Positions 1 through 5,415 of a stretch of 6,295 nt of DNA are shown here, piece by piece (the stretch's first letter is position 1; the number at the start of each line of letters is the position of its first letter). The position numbers and the translations under genes were made by a program. The stretch comes from Methanoculleus sp. UBA77. GTDB lineage: Archaea; Halobacteriota; Methanomicrobia; Methanomicrobiales; Methanoculleaceae. The notes under the pieces are model-generated. The model was not told the origin of the DNA. It searched no databases and saw only the letters and a program-made list of their open reading frames with translations. The stretch is from the NCBI GenBank assembly GCA_002499455.1, contig DALN01000131.1, positions 1-6,295 of the forward strand, in the 5' to 3' direction.

Positions 1-104
1 CGACCGGAGAGTGCTGTTGTAGTCAAGAGGTGTATCCCCATGACCCGGGCAGGGGCGGCGCACCCTCAACCCCATTCTATTTTCGGAGCCCGGCGGTGGA
101 GATA

Positions 105-124
105 CCTGTAAAAGAGAGGGGGAG
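105..124 (-). terminator. possible T-rich terminator of the membrane protein gene
   Basis: Read on the minus strand, a pyrimidine tract (CCCCTCTCTTTTAC) begins 14 bases after the stop codon of the membrane protein gene. Archaeal terminators need little more than a T-rich stretch, so this is a candidate. The T-run is short and there is no hairpin. Confidence 0.25.
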
Positions 125-137
125 ACACTCCAGCCCG

Positions 138-893
138 TTACTTCAGGTACCTCTCAAGCTCCAGCAGGGGAGAGAGATCGACGTCCGCGAAGGTCTTCTG
201 GCCGTATTCAAACGGATTGTCCATGTCCTTGATGAGGAGGAGGATCGAGATGAGCAGCCCGGTTATGATGGAGAAGAGCACGGCCGCCTCGTAGACCGAG
301 TCGAGATGCACGAAGAAGAGGACCAGTATGACGCCGGCGACCGAGATCTCGGCGATGGCATAGGCTGCCGGGATGAACGAGGTCTCGGCGATCGTCTTCA
401 CGCGGCTCGTCAGCCTGTCGACATCCCCGAGCCCTGTCCGGATCTTGGCTATAAATTGGGGAGGAGCGTTCTGGTCGACGAGGCAGTAGAGATCGTCGTT
501 GATCCGGGCGATTCCCGCTCTCACCTTCTCGTTGTCGTAGGTGTTCGTCCTGAAGTTGTCGACGATGGTCGTGCTCAGGAGGTGGATATGCTCCCGGAGG
601 CGGACGGACACCGGGCTGTCCAACGGCCTGAAGAGTTTGCTGTCCTGGTGCAGGGCAAGGAGCGCAACCGCAATCTCGTTCGGGATCTTCTCGCTCTCTT
701 TGTAGTCGGTCAGCGTACCGGTGAAGATGATCGCAACCGTGAATATTGCACCGCCGATGAATGCCGTGACCAGGGTCGTCAGGGTCAGGACGTCGTAGTT
801 CAGGAGGTCTATGATCAGCCGGATAACGACCAGCACGGCAGTGATCACGAATGCTTTTGCAATCAAACCCCATTTTGCCATAAATGTATCCAT
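138..893 (-). CDS. four-helix membrane protein, DUF4239/bestrophin-like
   Basis: This is a 251-residue integral membrane protein of unknown function. Two hydrophobic segments lie near the N-terminus (about residues 10-31 and 37-59) and two near the C-terminus (about 173-196 and 202-221). Between them is a soluble, mostly helical region of about 110 residues. The last membrane segment is followed by KDMDNPFEYG (222-231) and a tail ending SPLLELERYLK. This arrangement, two helices, a cytoplasmic-type domain, two helices and then a D-x-D-x-PF tail, resembles the DUF4239 (bestrophin-like) family. The match is from memory of the pattern and is not a search result. No catalytic residues are evident. 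The ATG at 893 is chosen because GGGGAG lies five bases upstream; a second Met at residue 5 is possible. It appears to be transcribed alone, since the next minus-strand gene upstream ends about 250 bases away. Confidence 0.85.
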   Translation of the reverse strand: MDTFMAKWGLIAKAFVITAVLVVIRLIIDLLNYDVLTLTTLVTAFIGGAIFTVAIIFTGTLTDYKESEKIPNEIAVALLALHQDSKLFRPLDSPVSVRLREHIHLLSTTIVDNFRTNTYDNEKVRAGIARINDDLYCLVDQNAPPQFIAKIRTGLGDVDRLTSRVKTIAETSFIPAAYAIAEISVAGVILVLFFVHLDSVYEAAVLFSIITGLLISILLLIKDMDNPFEYGQKTFADVDLSPLLELERYLK

Positions 894-930
894 ATCGTCT
901 CCCCGAAGGCATCAGCATTATCCATTCTTG

Positions 931-949
931 AGAGTATTTTCGCAAAATT
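931..949 (-). promoter_or_regulatory. candidate promoter of the membrane protein gene, with a small palindrome
   Basis: On the minus strand GCGAAAATACTC lies about 45 bases upstream of the start codon. A TATA-type box here would place transcription start near 910 and give a short leader carrying the GGGGAG ribosome binding site. The box overlaps a perfect palindrome, ATTTT-CGC-AAAAT (936-948), which could be a repressor site. A better-looking AT-rich box (ATTAATATAATC on the minus strand, 1046-1057) lies farther upstream and would give a leader of about 130 bases. Which one is used cannot be decided from sequence. Confidence 0.3.
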
Positions 950-953
950 CGGA

Positions 954-1020
954 AGACTGCGGACGAAATGCCCCATCAAGACCCCTGGAAAGCGGGAGGG
1001 CGAAGGGAAGCGCGCAGTCT
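954..1020 (-). repeat. 8-bp inverted repeat in the possible long leader of the membrane protein gene
   Basis: AGACTGCG (954-961) and CGCAGTCT (1013-1020) are perfect reverse complements separated by 51 bases. If transcription started from the distal AT-rich box near 1050, the RNA would begin just before this stem, so the arms would close a leader structure. I recognise no riboswitch family in the loop. The repeat could also be chance. Confidence 0.3.
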
Positions 1021-1141
1021 GCCCGCACAATAGTTATCTGTTACGGATTATATTAATGCTCGACGGCAGCATCTTTGAGCCCTTTTGAGTCCCTCATCTG
1101 GCCTCCTCCCCCGGGAACGGGTCTGAGGGGCTGCCGGCGCC

Positions 1142-1987
1142 TTACCCGGTCTCGAAGCTCGTGACGCCGTAGCACAGGTCAAGCGGGAGGTCGGGGATCT
1201 CCTTTGAGTACATCCGCGCCGTCCCAAAGACCGGGACCATCCCGTGCCGTTCTGCGAGGGCGACACCGGCGGCGTTCGGCTCCGGCACGTCGAGGAAGAG
1301 CGGGTGGCCGGGCACCGCCGCCGCGAGGCCGGCGTAGAGCCGTTCGGCGATCTCCGGCGTGTCGGCAAAGAGCGGGCCGATCTTCGCGCCCCGGCGGCAC
1401 GGCCGCACCTGCCCGTAGCCGCGGACCTCCCCGTCCTCGAGGACGGCCAGCGCCGTCGCACCGGGCTGCGCCAGCCAGTGGCGGAGGAACTCCGGCCGTT
1501 CTGCCGGAAAATGGCGTGCATCGTAGCGGACGAGGGTGTCGAAGGGAATGCCGCGAGCGTCCGTGAGGCCCGGGGGACGGGTGCCCCCGCCGAGACCCTC
1601 GTACCGGATGTTCCGGTGCGAGAAGATGAAACCGTGGGCGGCGTAACGGTCCTGCATCTCGAAGACCCCGTCGATCCCGAAGTTGTAGGGCTCTGCGAGC
1701 CGATCGGCGTGCTCCTGGATCGCAAGGCCGATCCCCTGCCCCCGGTATTCGGGGTCGAGGATGTAGAATCCGCCGAAGGCAAACCCGCCCGGATAGACCA
1801 TGATCGAGAACGACCCGACCAGGCGGTTCCCGAGGAGCACCGCAAAGAACGCCTTCGGGTCGACCGCGTAGTAGCAGTCGCCGTCGGAGATGCCGGGGTT
1901 CCAGCCCTCCCGCTCCGCCCAGTCGACCGCGATCCCGACTTCGGTCTTCGTCATCGGGCGAACCGTGATCTCACCTGATGCAGCCAT
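1142..1987 (-). CDS. GNAT family N-acetyltransferase with C-terminal second domain
   Basis: This 281-residue protein joins two acetyltransferase-like domains. The N-terminal domain starts at ITVRPMTKTE and carries the acetyl-CoA pyrophosphate-binding motif A, YRGQGIGLAI (81-90, with R82, G85 and G87 in the R-x-x-G-x-G pattern). The C-terminal half has RPCRRGAKIGPLFAD (205-219), FLDVPEPN (241-248) and GTARMY (265-270). That set fits the second domain found after GNAT in the YitH/Acetyltransf_18 type. Such enzymes transfer acetyl from acetyl-CoA to an amine, but the substrate here is unknown. The ATG at 1987 is preferred because the domain begins directly after it. A GTG at 2038 would add 17 residues unlike the family and is unlikely. 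There is no obvious ribosome binding site, so the transcript may be leaderless. The gene is GC-rich like the rest of the chromosome-type genes here and stands alone. Confidence 0.9.
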   Translation of the reverse strand: MAASGEITVRPMTKTEVGIAVDWAEREGWNPGISDGDCYYAVDPKAFFAVLLGNRLVGSFSIMVYPGGFAFGGFYILDPEYRGQGIGLAIQEHADRLAEPYNFGIDGVFEMQDRYAAHGFIFSHRNIRYEGLGGGTRPPGLTDARGIPFDTLVRYDARHFPAERPEFLRHWLAQPGATALAVLEDGEVRGYGQVRPCRRGAKIGPLFADTPEIAERLYAGLAAAVPGHPLFLDVPEPNAAGVALAERHGMVPVFGTARMYSKEIPDLPLDLCYGVTSFETG

Positions 1988-2298
1988 AGTACTATGCGTG
2001 CATCCCGGCGAGGGATGAAGATTGTGAACCGATCCCACTCCGGCGGCACCGCGAGGCCACGGTATCGGGAAAAAGCCCTGGTATGGGGTTTACCGTCGGG
2101 TATCATGGTGGATCGCCCCGCGAAGGGCCTGGTCATCAGGGGCAGCGTCCGCGGGGAAAATACCTGCCATGCGACCGAACGGATCACTATGTGGACGTGC
2201 CGGCAACCCGGCCTGCCCATACGGTGTGCGTCTGAGTCGCGGGACCGGGTGCCGGGCCATCAGAGCAAACATCCGGAGACGGCCGGCACACCAAAAAA
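1988..2298. other. intergenic region between the GNAT and secreted-protein genes
   Basis: These 311 bases hold no convincing gene. Short open frames on both strands (for example 1951-2220 minus and 1994-2371 plus) overlap real genes, lack good ribosome binding sites and have arginine/proline-rich translations typical of non-coding GC-rich frames. A small perfect hairpin, CATCCC-GGCGA-GGGATG, lies at 2001-2017, just upstream of the GNAT start. The right edge carries the A6/T6 run described as a terminator. I found no tRNA or recognisable RNA motif. Confidence 0.5.
2001..2017. repeat. small inverted repeat upstream of the GNAT start
   Basis: Perfect 6-bp arms (CATCCC / GGGATG) flank a 5-base loop, 13 bases upstream of the GNAT ATG. 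It could be an operator at the transcription start or a hairpin in the leader. It is small enough to be chance. Confidence 0.3.
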
Positions 2299-2301
2299 TT
2301 A
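2291..2301 (-). terminator. oligo-T terminator of the secreted-protein gene
   Basis: On the minus strand the TAA stop codon is followed immediately by TTTTTTGG. A run of T right after the stop is the usual archaeal intrinsic termination signal and needs no hairpin. Confidence 0.45.
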
Positions 2302-2970
2302 TTTTCCGAATCGCTCCGGGAACTGCTGTACAATCCCATCTGATAGCGTATCCGACAGGACGAGAATTTGATCGTAGATCTCGTCGTAGGCTTCGATATC
2401 GGCGGTGTAGTTTCCATTTACGCGTGCAACGACTTCATCGTTCGTCATCGCCAGGTGCATGTATAACGCTTCCTGTATTGCCGACTCTTCGAAGTATGGG
2501 TTCAGATCGGCAAGGAATGCGGCGATGTCGTCTGCATTCTGGTTCCACCGCGCCGAACCGGCATCCACCTGTGATGTGTTCTCCGCCTTCACAGCCTCAA
2601 TGATATCAACCGCAATCAGGATATGCTCCTTTAGCAATGCGGTCAGGTTATCCCCGGCCTCCTCTCCGTAAAAGGGTTTGATGGCATCGCCGATCTCTTC
2701 CTGATTCGAGAGAAGTCGTGCTGCAGTGGCATTGGTATCCGGAGCGTCCTCAAGCGATGATATGATGTACATACGTGTCCAGACAACGTGTTCGGTCCAT
2801 AACGAGTCCATGGTTGTCCTGAGTTCGAACTCTTCCTGGGAATAGACCAACGGTGTGGTGGTATTATTTGTTACGGAAGATTGTGTGTCCTGCGCCGCCA
2901 CACCGGATGTAACAGCCAGCAGGGTAAGACAGACGCATACAATTCCTATCAAAAGGATTCTTTTCCTCAT
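2299..2970 (-). CDS. secreted helical protein of unknown function
   Basis: This 223-residue protein has a classic signal peptide: MRKR, then a hydrophobic core (about residues 5-22), then GVAA-Q, giving likely cleavage after A26. A Thr/Asn/Ser-rich linker follows. The mature part reads as almost wholly alpha-helical. Its well-marked blocks are LWTEHVVWTR (57-66), RLLSNQEEIGDAIKPFYGEEAG (85-106, in two parts), LLKEHILIAVDI (112-123), RWNQNADDIAAFL (131-143), YMHLAMT (160-166) and QQFPERF (215-221). Histidines at 61, 116 and 162 fall in separate helices and could bind a metal or cofactor, which is inference. I recall similar proteins in methanogens and Gram-positive bacteria carrying mistaken enzyme names, and nothing here supports an enzyme activity. 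The start at 2970 is secure because a near-perfect AGGAGGTGATC ribosome binding site lies just upstream. A start at 3009 would put extra residues before the signal peptide. Confidence 0.8.
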   Translation of the reverse strand: MRKRILLIGIVCVCLTLLAVTSGVAAQDTQSSVTNNTTTPLVYSQEEFELRTTMDSLWTEHVVWTRMYIISSLEDAPDTNATAARLLSNQEEIGDAIKPFYGEEAGDNLTALLKEHILIAVDIIEAVKAENTSQVDAGSARWNQNADDIAAFLADLNPYFEESAIQEALYMHLAMTNDEVVARVNGNYTADIEAYDEIYDQILVLSDTLSDGIVQQFPERFGK

Positions 2971-2992
2971 AGCGTGATCACCTCCTGAGAGA
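2971..2992 (-). promoter_or_regulatory. strong ribosome binding site of the secreted-protein gene
   Basis: On the minus strand AGGAGGTGATCA, complementary to the 3' end of archaeal 16S rRNA, lies four bases before the ATG at 2970. It fixes the start codon and rules out the in-frame start at 3009. Confidence 0.75.
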
Positions 2993-3012
2993 GCGTGCCC
3001 ACATAACACGCC

Positions 3013-3027
3013 GGATACTTATGCTTA
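3013..3027 (-). promoter_or_regulatory. candidate TATA box of the secreted-protein gene
   Basis: The minus strand reads TAAGCATAAGTATC here. A TATA box centred near 3020 would start transcription near 2993 and give a leader of about 22 bases that includes the ribosome binding site. The match to consensus is only moderate. Confidence 0.35.
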
Positions 3028-3080
3028 TCTGAAGCGGTGCCGTGTTGCATAAATCCGGTCCTTCGACCCGGACAGAAAAG

Positions 3081-3194
3081 ATGGCAGATGTGTTTCTTCA
3101 GGCACGCTCTGGAGCCGGGTATCGCCCTCTGCTCGACAGGGCGGCGCCGGGAACGTTCGAACAGGCGGTTGCGACCATGACAAACTGGAATTAA
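3081..3194 (+). CDS. possible 37-residue small protein (hypothetical)
   Basis: An open frame encodes a 37-residue peptide beginning MADVFLQARSGAGYR and ending TMTNWN. The frame can be extended back to a GTG at 3042. The ATG is favoured by an AT-rich box, GCATAAATCC (3047-3056), which would start a leaderless transcript close to 3081. There is no ribosome binding site. The stop lies four bases from the stop of the convergent Imm-5-like gene, so the frame fills the gap neatly. I recognise no family. It could be a real small gene, the tail of a decayed gene, or chance. Confidence 0.25.
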   Translation: MADVFLQARSGAGYRPLLDRAAPGTFEQAVATMTNWN

Positions 3195-3198
3195 GATA

Positions 3199-3690
3199 TC
3201 AAAATCCTTCCCCCTTCCTCAGTTTAACAGAGACCCCGCCACCTCGCTCCTGAACGACAATCCTCCCCATGATCTCCTCCCTCAACCCCTCGGGAAGCCT
3301 TCCCGCCTGCCACTCCCGTTCCCCGGCAACGTTAACCCCGGCATTCCCCGGGTCCGCCGCCGCGACGGCTTTAAGCGCGTAATATGCCGCCCCGTAGGCA
3401 TGCTGGGGGACGTGGGCGGTCGCCACCGCCTGGCCCGCGGCCCGGGCGGCAAAGCAGGCCGCGCCGTTCTCCTTCGCGTCGCGGGCGGCGGCATGGGCGG
3501 CAAGAGAGGCTCCACGGATCTCAGCCATCCTGAAGACGCCCGTCCGGACCCAGGCACGGCACGCCTCGATGGCGCTCCGCGGCCGGTCGTCCTCCGGAAA
3601 TGCCTCCTCAAAGAGCGGGAGGACCCGTTCGGCGCAGTCCGCAGCCCAGGTTGCCATCGTTATCTGGTCCTCTCTGCTGTACTTCTTCAT
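3199..3690 (-). CDS. Imm-5-like putative immunity protein
   Basis: This 163-residue, alanine-rich and probably all-helical soluble protein has the hallmarks of the Imm-5-like 'putative immunity protein' family: WAADCAERVLPLFE (15-28), PEDDRPRSAIEACRAW (32-47), AAHAAARDA (64-72), AARAAGQAVATAH (81-93) and H97 followed by AYYALKA. Family members were named from bioinformatic links to polymorphic-toxin immunity loci, and their biochemistry is not established to my knowledge. The ATG at 3690 follows the Fic stop codon by 10 bases, so the two genes are almost certainly co-transcribed. TGATC lies upstream of the ATG as a weak ribosome binding site. The gene is GC-rich (40 of 60 bases G or C in 3361-3420), whereas the Fic gene is much less so. 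The two genes may therefore have different origins. An antidote role towards Fic is only a hypothesis, since class II Fic proteins already carry their own inhibitory helix. Confidence 0.8.
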   Translation of the reverse strand: MKKYSREDQITMATWAADCAERVLPLFEEAFPEDDRPRSAIEACRAWVRTGVFRMAEIRGASLAAHAAARDAKENGAACFAARAAGQAVATAHVPQHAYGAAYYALKAVAAADPGNAGVNVAGEREWQAGRLPEGLREEIMGRIVVQERGGGVSVKLRKGEGF

Positions 3691-3700
3691 GGACGATCAA

Positions 3701-4858
3701 CTATATTCGCGTGCCTTCCTCGATGATCCTGACGTAATCCACAAACAAGTACTGCTTATACCGTTCCTTCCCGGTGATCTCTTCCACGATACCGATTTCT
3801 TCGAATTTTCCCACGAGTTTGGTTGCAGCCTGGCGACTGATGCGTAACTCATCCATCACCTGTCCTATCGTGACGATGGGGTGATCAAAGAGCGTATCGA
3901 TCAGTTTAACCGCGTTGACGCCGCTGATATTGTTCTCCAACAACTTTTCGATCAGTGTTTCCTTGAGCTGGATAATCCTCTTTGCCGTTTCAATGGAGTT
4001 ATTGGAGACCTCTATTACACCCTGAAGGAAGAACTCCAGCCAGGCCTCCCAATTTCCCTGGTACCGGATACCGTTGAGAAGCGTATAGTATCTCTCTCGA
4101 TTCCTCTTCAGATAGTAACTGAGGTACAGCAACGGTCGGGCCAGGACGCCCTTTGAACAGAGATAAAATGTGATCATCAATCTACCCATCCTTCCGTTAC
4201 CGTCCAGGTATGGGTGAATCGTTTCCAGCTGAGCATGGATTAGAGCGGCCTTCACCAGCGTCGGCGTTCTATCGTGGTTCTGGATAAACCGTTCCAGGTC
4301 TTTCATAAGTCCAGGGACCTGCTCCGGCGGCGGTGGAACAAACACCGCGTCCAAGATAGTTCCGCCCGGTACACCGATCCAGTTCTGAACATGCCGTACC
4401 CGCCCCGGGAGTTTATGCGACCCTCGTGTCCCCTGAATCAAAAAGCGGTGAATTTCATTCATCAGATCGAGAGACAGAGAAGAGAATTCCAGTTTCTCTA
4501 TACCGTGATGAAGTGCTTTTATGTAGTTCAAGACCTCCTGAACCTCGTTGATGTCGTCTTTCGGCCGGATATGAGCTTCGAATTCGAGAACGCCCTGAAG
4601 GGATGCTTGCGTGCCTTCTATCTGCGAACTTAACAGCGCCTCCTTTTTAATATACATCGCCACGAAAAGGTCCGGGTTCGGGAGCACCTGGGTGACTCCG
4701 TCAAGGCGGGCCAGGGCACTGTCGGCTTTCGACAGGAGATACAAAATTCCCTCATCGAAAACCAGATCCTGAGGTGGTAAAGGATGAGGAATAAACACAT
4801 CATATCCACCTTCCTGGCGGACGAAGACCCCTGCTCTATTGTCGGGATACCTCTCCAT
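3701..4858 (-). CDS. Fic family protein (class II, C-terminal winged helix)
   Basis: This 385-residue Fic-domain protein probably transfers AMP from ATP to a target protein, or removes it, in the cytoplasm. The catalytic loop is HPYLDGNGRMGR (215-226), with the general base H215, acidic D219 and anion-binding N221, R223 and R226. It differs from the usual HPF by a Tyr at 217. An N-terminal Fic_N region holds the inhibitory-helix motif SSQIEG (77-82), whose E81 is expected to block productive ATP binding. G-x-x-G...PG...QNWIG (143-162) and the flap GGTILDAVFVPPPP (165-178) complete the family pattern. Residues 322-377 look like a winged helix-turn-helix, so the protein may bind DNA, perhaps its own promoter. 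The ATG at 4858 is chosen because a TATA box about 27 bases upstream implies a leaderless transcript; a GTG at 4867 would add three residues. Base composition is AT-richer than the neighbours (26 of 60 bases G or C in 3901-3960), suggesting horizontal acquisition. It is the first gene of an operon with the Imm-5-like gene. Confidence 0.92.
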   Translation of the reverse strand: MERYPDNRAGVFVRQEGGYDVFIPHPLPPQDLVFDEGILYLLSKADSALARLDGVTQVLPNPDLFVAMYIKKEALLSSQIEGTQASLQGVLEFEAHIRPKDDINEVQEVLNYIKALHHGIEKLEFSSLSLDLMNEIHRFLIQGTRGSHKLPGRVRHVQNWIGVPGGTILDAVFVPPPPEQVPGLMKDLERFIQNHDRTPTLVKAALIHAQLETIHPYLDGNGRMGRLMITFYLCSKGVLARPLLYLSYYLKRNRERYYTLLNGIRYQGNWEAWLEFFLQGVIEVSNNSIETAKRIIQLKETLIEKLLENNISGVNAVKLIDTLFDHPIVTIGQVMDELRISRQAATKLVGKFEEIGIVEEITGKERYKQYLFVDYVRIIEEGTRI

Positions 4859-4880
4859 GCAATACACTTCATTCTAGGAC

Positions 4881-4900
4881 AATATAAATTGCCATATAAG
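4881..4900 (-). promoter_or_regulatory. promoter of the Fic/Imm-5-like operon
   Basis: On the minus strand AATTTATATT (4881-4890) forms a good archaeal TATA box, centred about 27 bases before the ATG at 4858, so the mRNA is probably leaderless. A second candidate, CTTATATGGC (4891-4900), would start near 4870. Either way the first palindrome of the operator array (4897-4918) touches or overlaps the region where TBP and TFB would bind. Confidence 0.6.
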
Positions 4901-5077
4901 CCAACATAAGTTGACTTAGCCGCAATTCCGAGATCTAAGTCAACCAGGCGTAACTTACAAGGGGACATAGGAGTGTATGTCAATCACGATTGACGTAGCA
5001 TCGACACCCCTCTTCTAAGTCAACTTGCGTTGACATAGCACCGACACCTCTCTTCTAAGTCAACGCAAGTTGACTTA
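4897..5077. promoter_or_regulatory. array of five phased 22-bp palindromic operators
   Basis: Five palindromes share the plan 9-bp arm, 4-base core, 9-bp arm, with consensus TAAGTCAAC / GTTGACTTA. Site A (4897-4918) is TAAGCCAAC, core ATAA, GTTGACTTA. Site B (4936-4957) is TAAGTCAAC, core CAGG, CGTAACTTA, the weakest. Site C (4976-4997) is TATGTCAAT, core CACG, ATTGACGTA. Site D (5016-5037) is TAAGTCAAC, core TTGC, GTTGACATA. Site E (5056-5077) is TAAGTCAAC, core GCAA, GTTGACTTA, with perfect arms. Starts are 39, 40, 40 and 40 bp apart, close to four helical turns, so bound dimers would sit on nearly the same face of the DNA. Site A adjoins the Fic promoter. The natural reading is a cooperative operator for a dimeric helix-turn-helix regulator acting on the Fic operon, possibly the winged helix of Fic itself. 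The regulator is not identified. Repression or activation cannot be decided. Confidence 0.8.
4991..5070. repeat. imperfect 40-bp tandem duplication within the operator array
   Basis: Bases 4991-5030 and 5031-5070 match at 33 of 40 positions. The match includes the 18-base spacers between palindromes (4998-5015 and 5038-5055), which differ at only two positions. Four of the seven differences are the 4-base palindrome core, TTGC against GCAA, which is its reverse complement. The spacers between sites A-B and B-C are unrelated, so this duplication is more recent than the rest of the array. Confidence 0.7.
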
Positions 5078-5080
5078 CAC

Positions 5081-5383
5081 GGACCCACCTCACCCAGGAG
5101 CACCGCAACGTAGAACAGGCAGGCCCTCCTAAAGGGCACCCGATCCCCCACGGCCGACAGGGCAGCAAAGGAGTAAAATGACGGCAGACGAAGGTTTCAC
5201 CCGGCAACACCGCTGGCTCGGGAGAATCGCGGCCTGGGCCGTCTTCTTCTCTCTTGCAATCGTCTTCAGGCGGCCCGGCAGGTATCAGAAGAAACCGGAT
5301 GACACTGCTCCGTGGTCAGGGATCTGCGGGCGAACGATCTTACGACGACGCTCCCCGGCAAACCTTGAATCACCGGCACATCC
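5081..5383. other. gap between the operator array and the ACT gene promoter
   Basis: This stretch has no secure gene. It contains a short inverted repeat (GCCCT / AGGGC near 5123-5137) and the start of a possible remnant open frame at 5178. Nothing else is recognisable. Confidence 0.4.
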
Positions 5384-5403
5384 AATAAATAACCAGCACA
5401 GGG
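5178..5403 (+). pseudogene. possible remnant of a small membrane-protein gene
   Basis: An ATG at 5178 is preceded by AAAGGAGTAAA, a good ribosome binding site sequence at short spacing. The first 30 residues look like a real protein N-terminus: a charged stretch (MTADEGFTRQHRWLGR) followed by a hydrophobic segment, IAAWAVFFSLAIVF (residues 17-30). After about 5267 the translation becomes Arg/Pro-rich and implausible. The frame runs on to 5495 through the ACT gene in another reading frame, which a genuine gene would not normally do. I read this as the 5' end of a gene truncated by deletion. It could also be a very short membrane peptide or chance. No family is recognised. Confidence 0.25.
5384..5392 (+). 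promoter_or_regulatory. TATA box of the ACT-PFL operon
   Basis: AATAAATAA is centred near 5388. Archaeal start sites lie about 25-28 bases downstream, near 5413-5416, which coincides with the ATG at 5416 and suggests a leaderless transcript. This supports that start over the in-frame ATG at 5404. Confidence 0.5.
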
Positions 5404-5415
5404 ATGGAAGAGGGC

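Noticed and set aside
40..111. 23-codon plus-strand frame preceded by AGAGGTG
   Set aside because: The ribosome binding site spacing is acceptable, but the peptide is short and Arg/Pro/Gly-rich, with no promoter and no recognisable similarity.
30..1088. Long plus-strand open frame of 352 codons
   Set aside because: It runs opposite the membrane-protein gene, whose minus-strand reading gives clear membrane helices and a ribosome binding site. The plus-strand translation is rich in Asp, Glu, Arg and Gly with no domain.
1244..1978. Long plus-strand frame, and a minus-strand frame at 1048-1845, over the GNAT gene
   Set aside because: Both are shadows of the GC-rich acetyltransferase gene, whose own frame carries the motif A and C-terminal-domain signatures.
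1951..2220. 89-codon minus-strand frame in the intergenic region
   Set aside because: It overlaps the GNAT start in another frame, lacks a ribosome binding site, and its translation shows no recognisable motif.
2001..2298. Possible tRNA or small RNA in the gap
   Set aside because: No T-loop, acceptor-stem pairing or other RNA gene signature was found; only a 6-bp hairpin and a T-run are present.
4630..4983. 117-codon minus-strand frame spanning the Fic start and three operator sites
   Set aside because: It is out of frame with the Fic gene, reads across the operator sites and promoter, and has no domain.
4897..5077. Regular repeats and spacers resembling a CRISPR array
   Set aside because: Units of 22 bp with 17-18 bp spacers are too short. 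The repeats are near-complete palindromes with variable cores, two spacers are nearly identical to each other, and no cas gene is present. A phased operator array explains them better.
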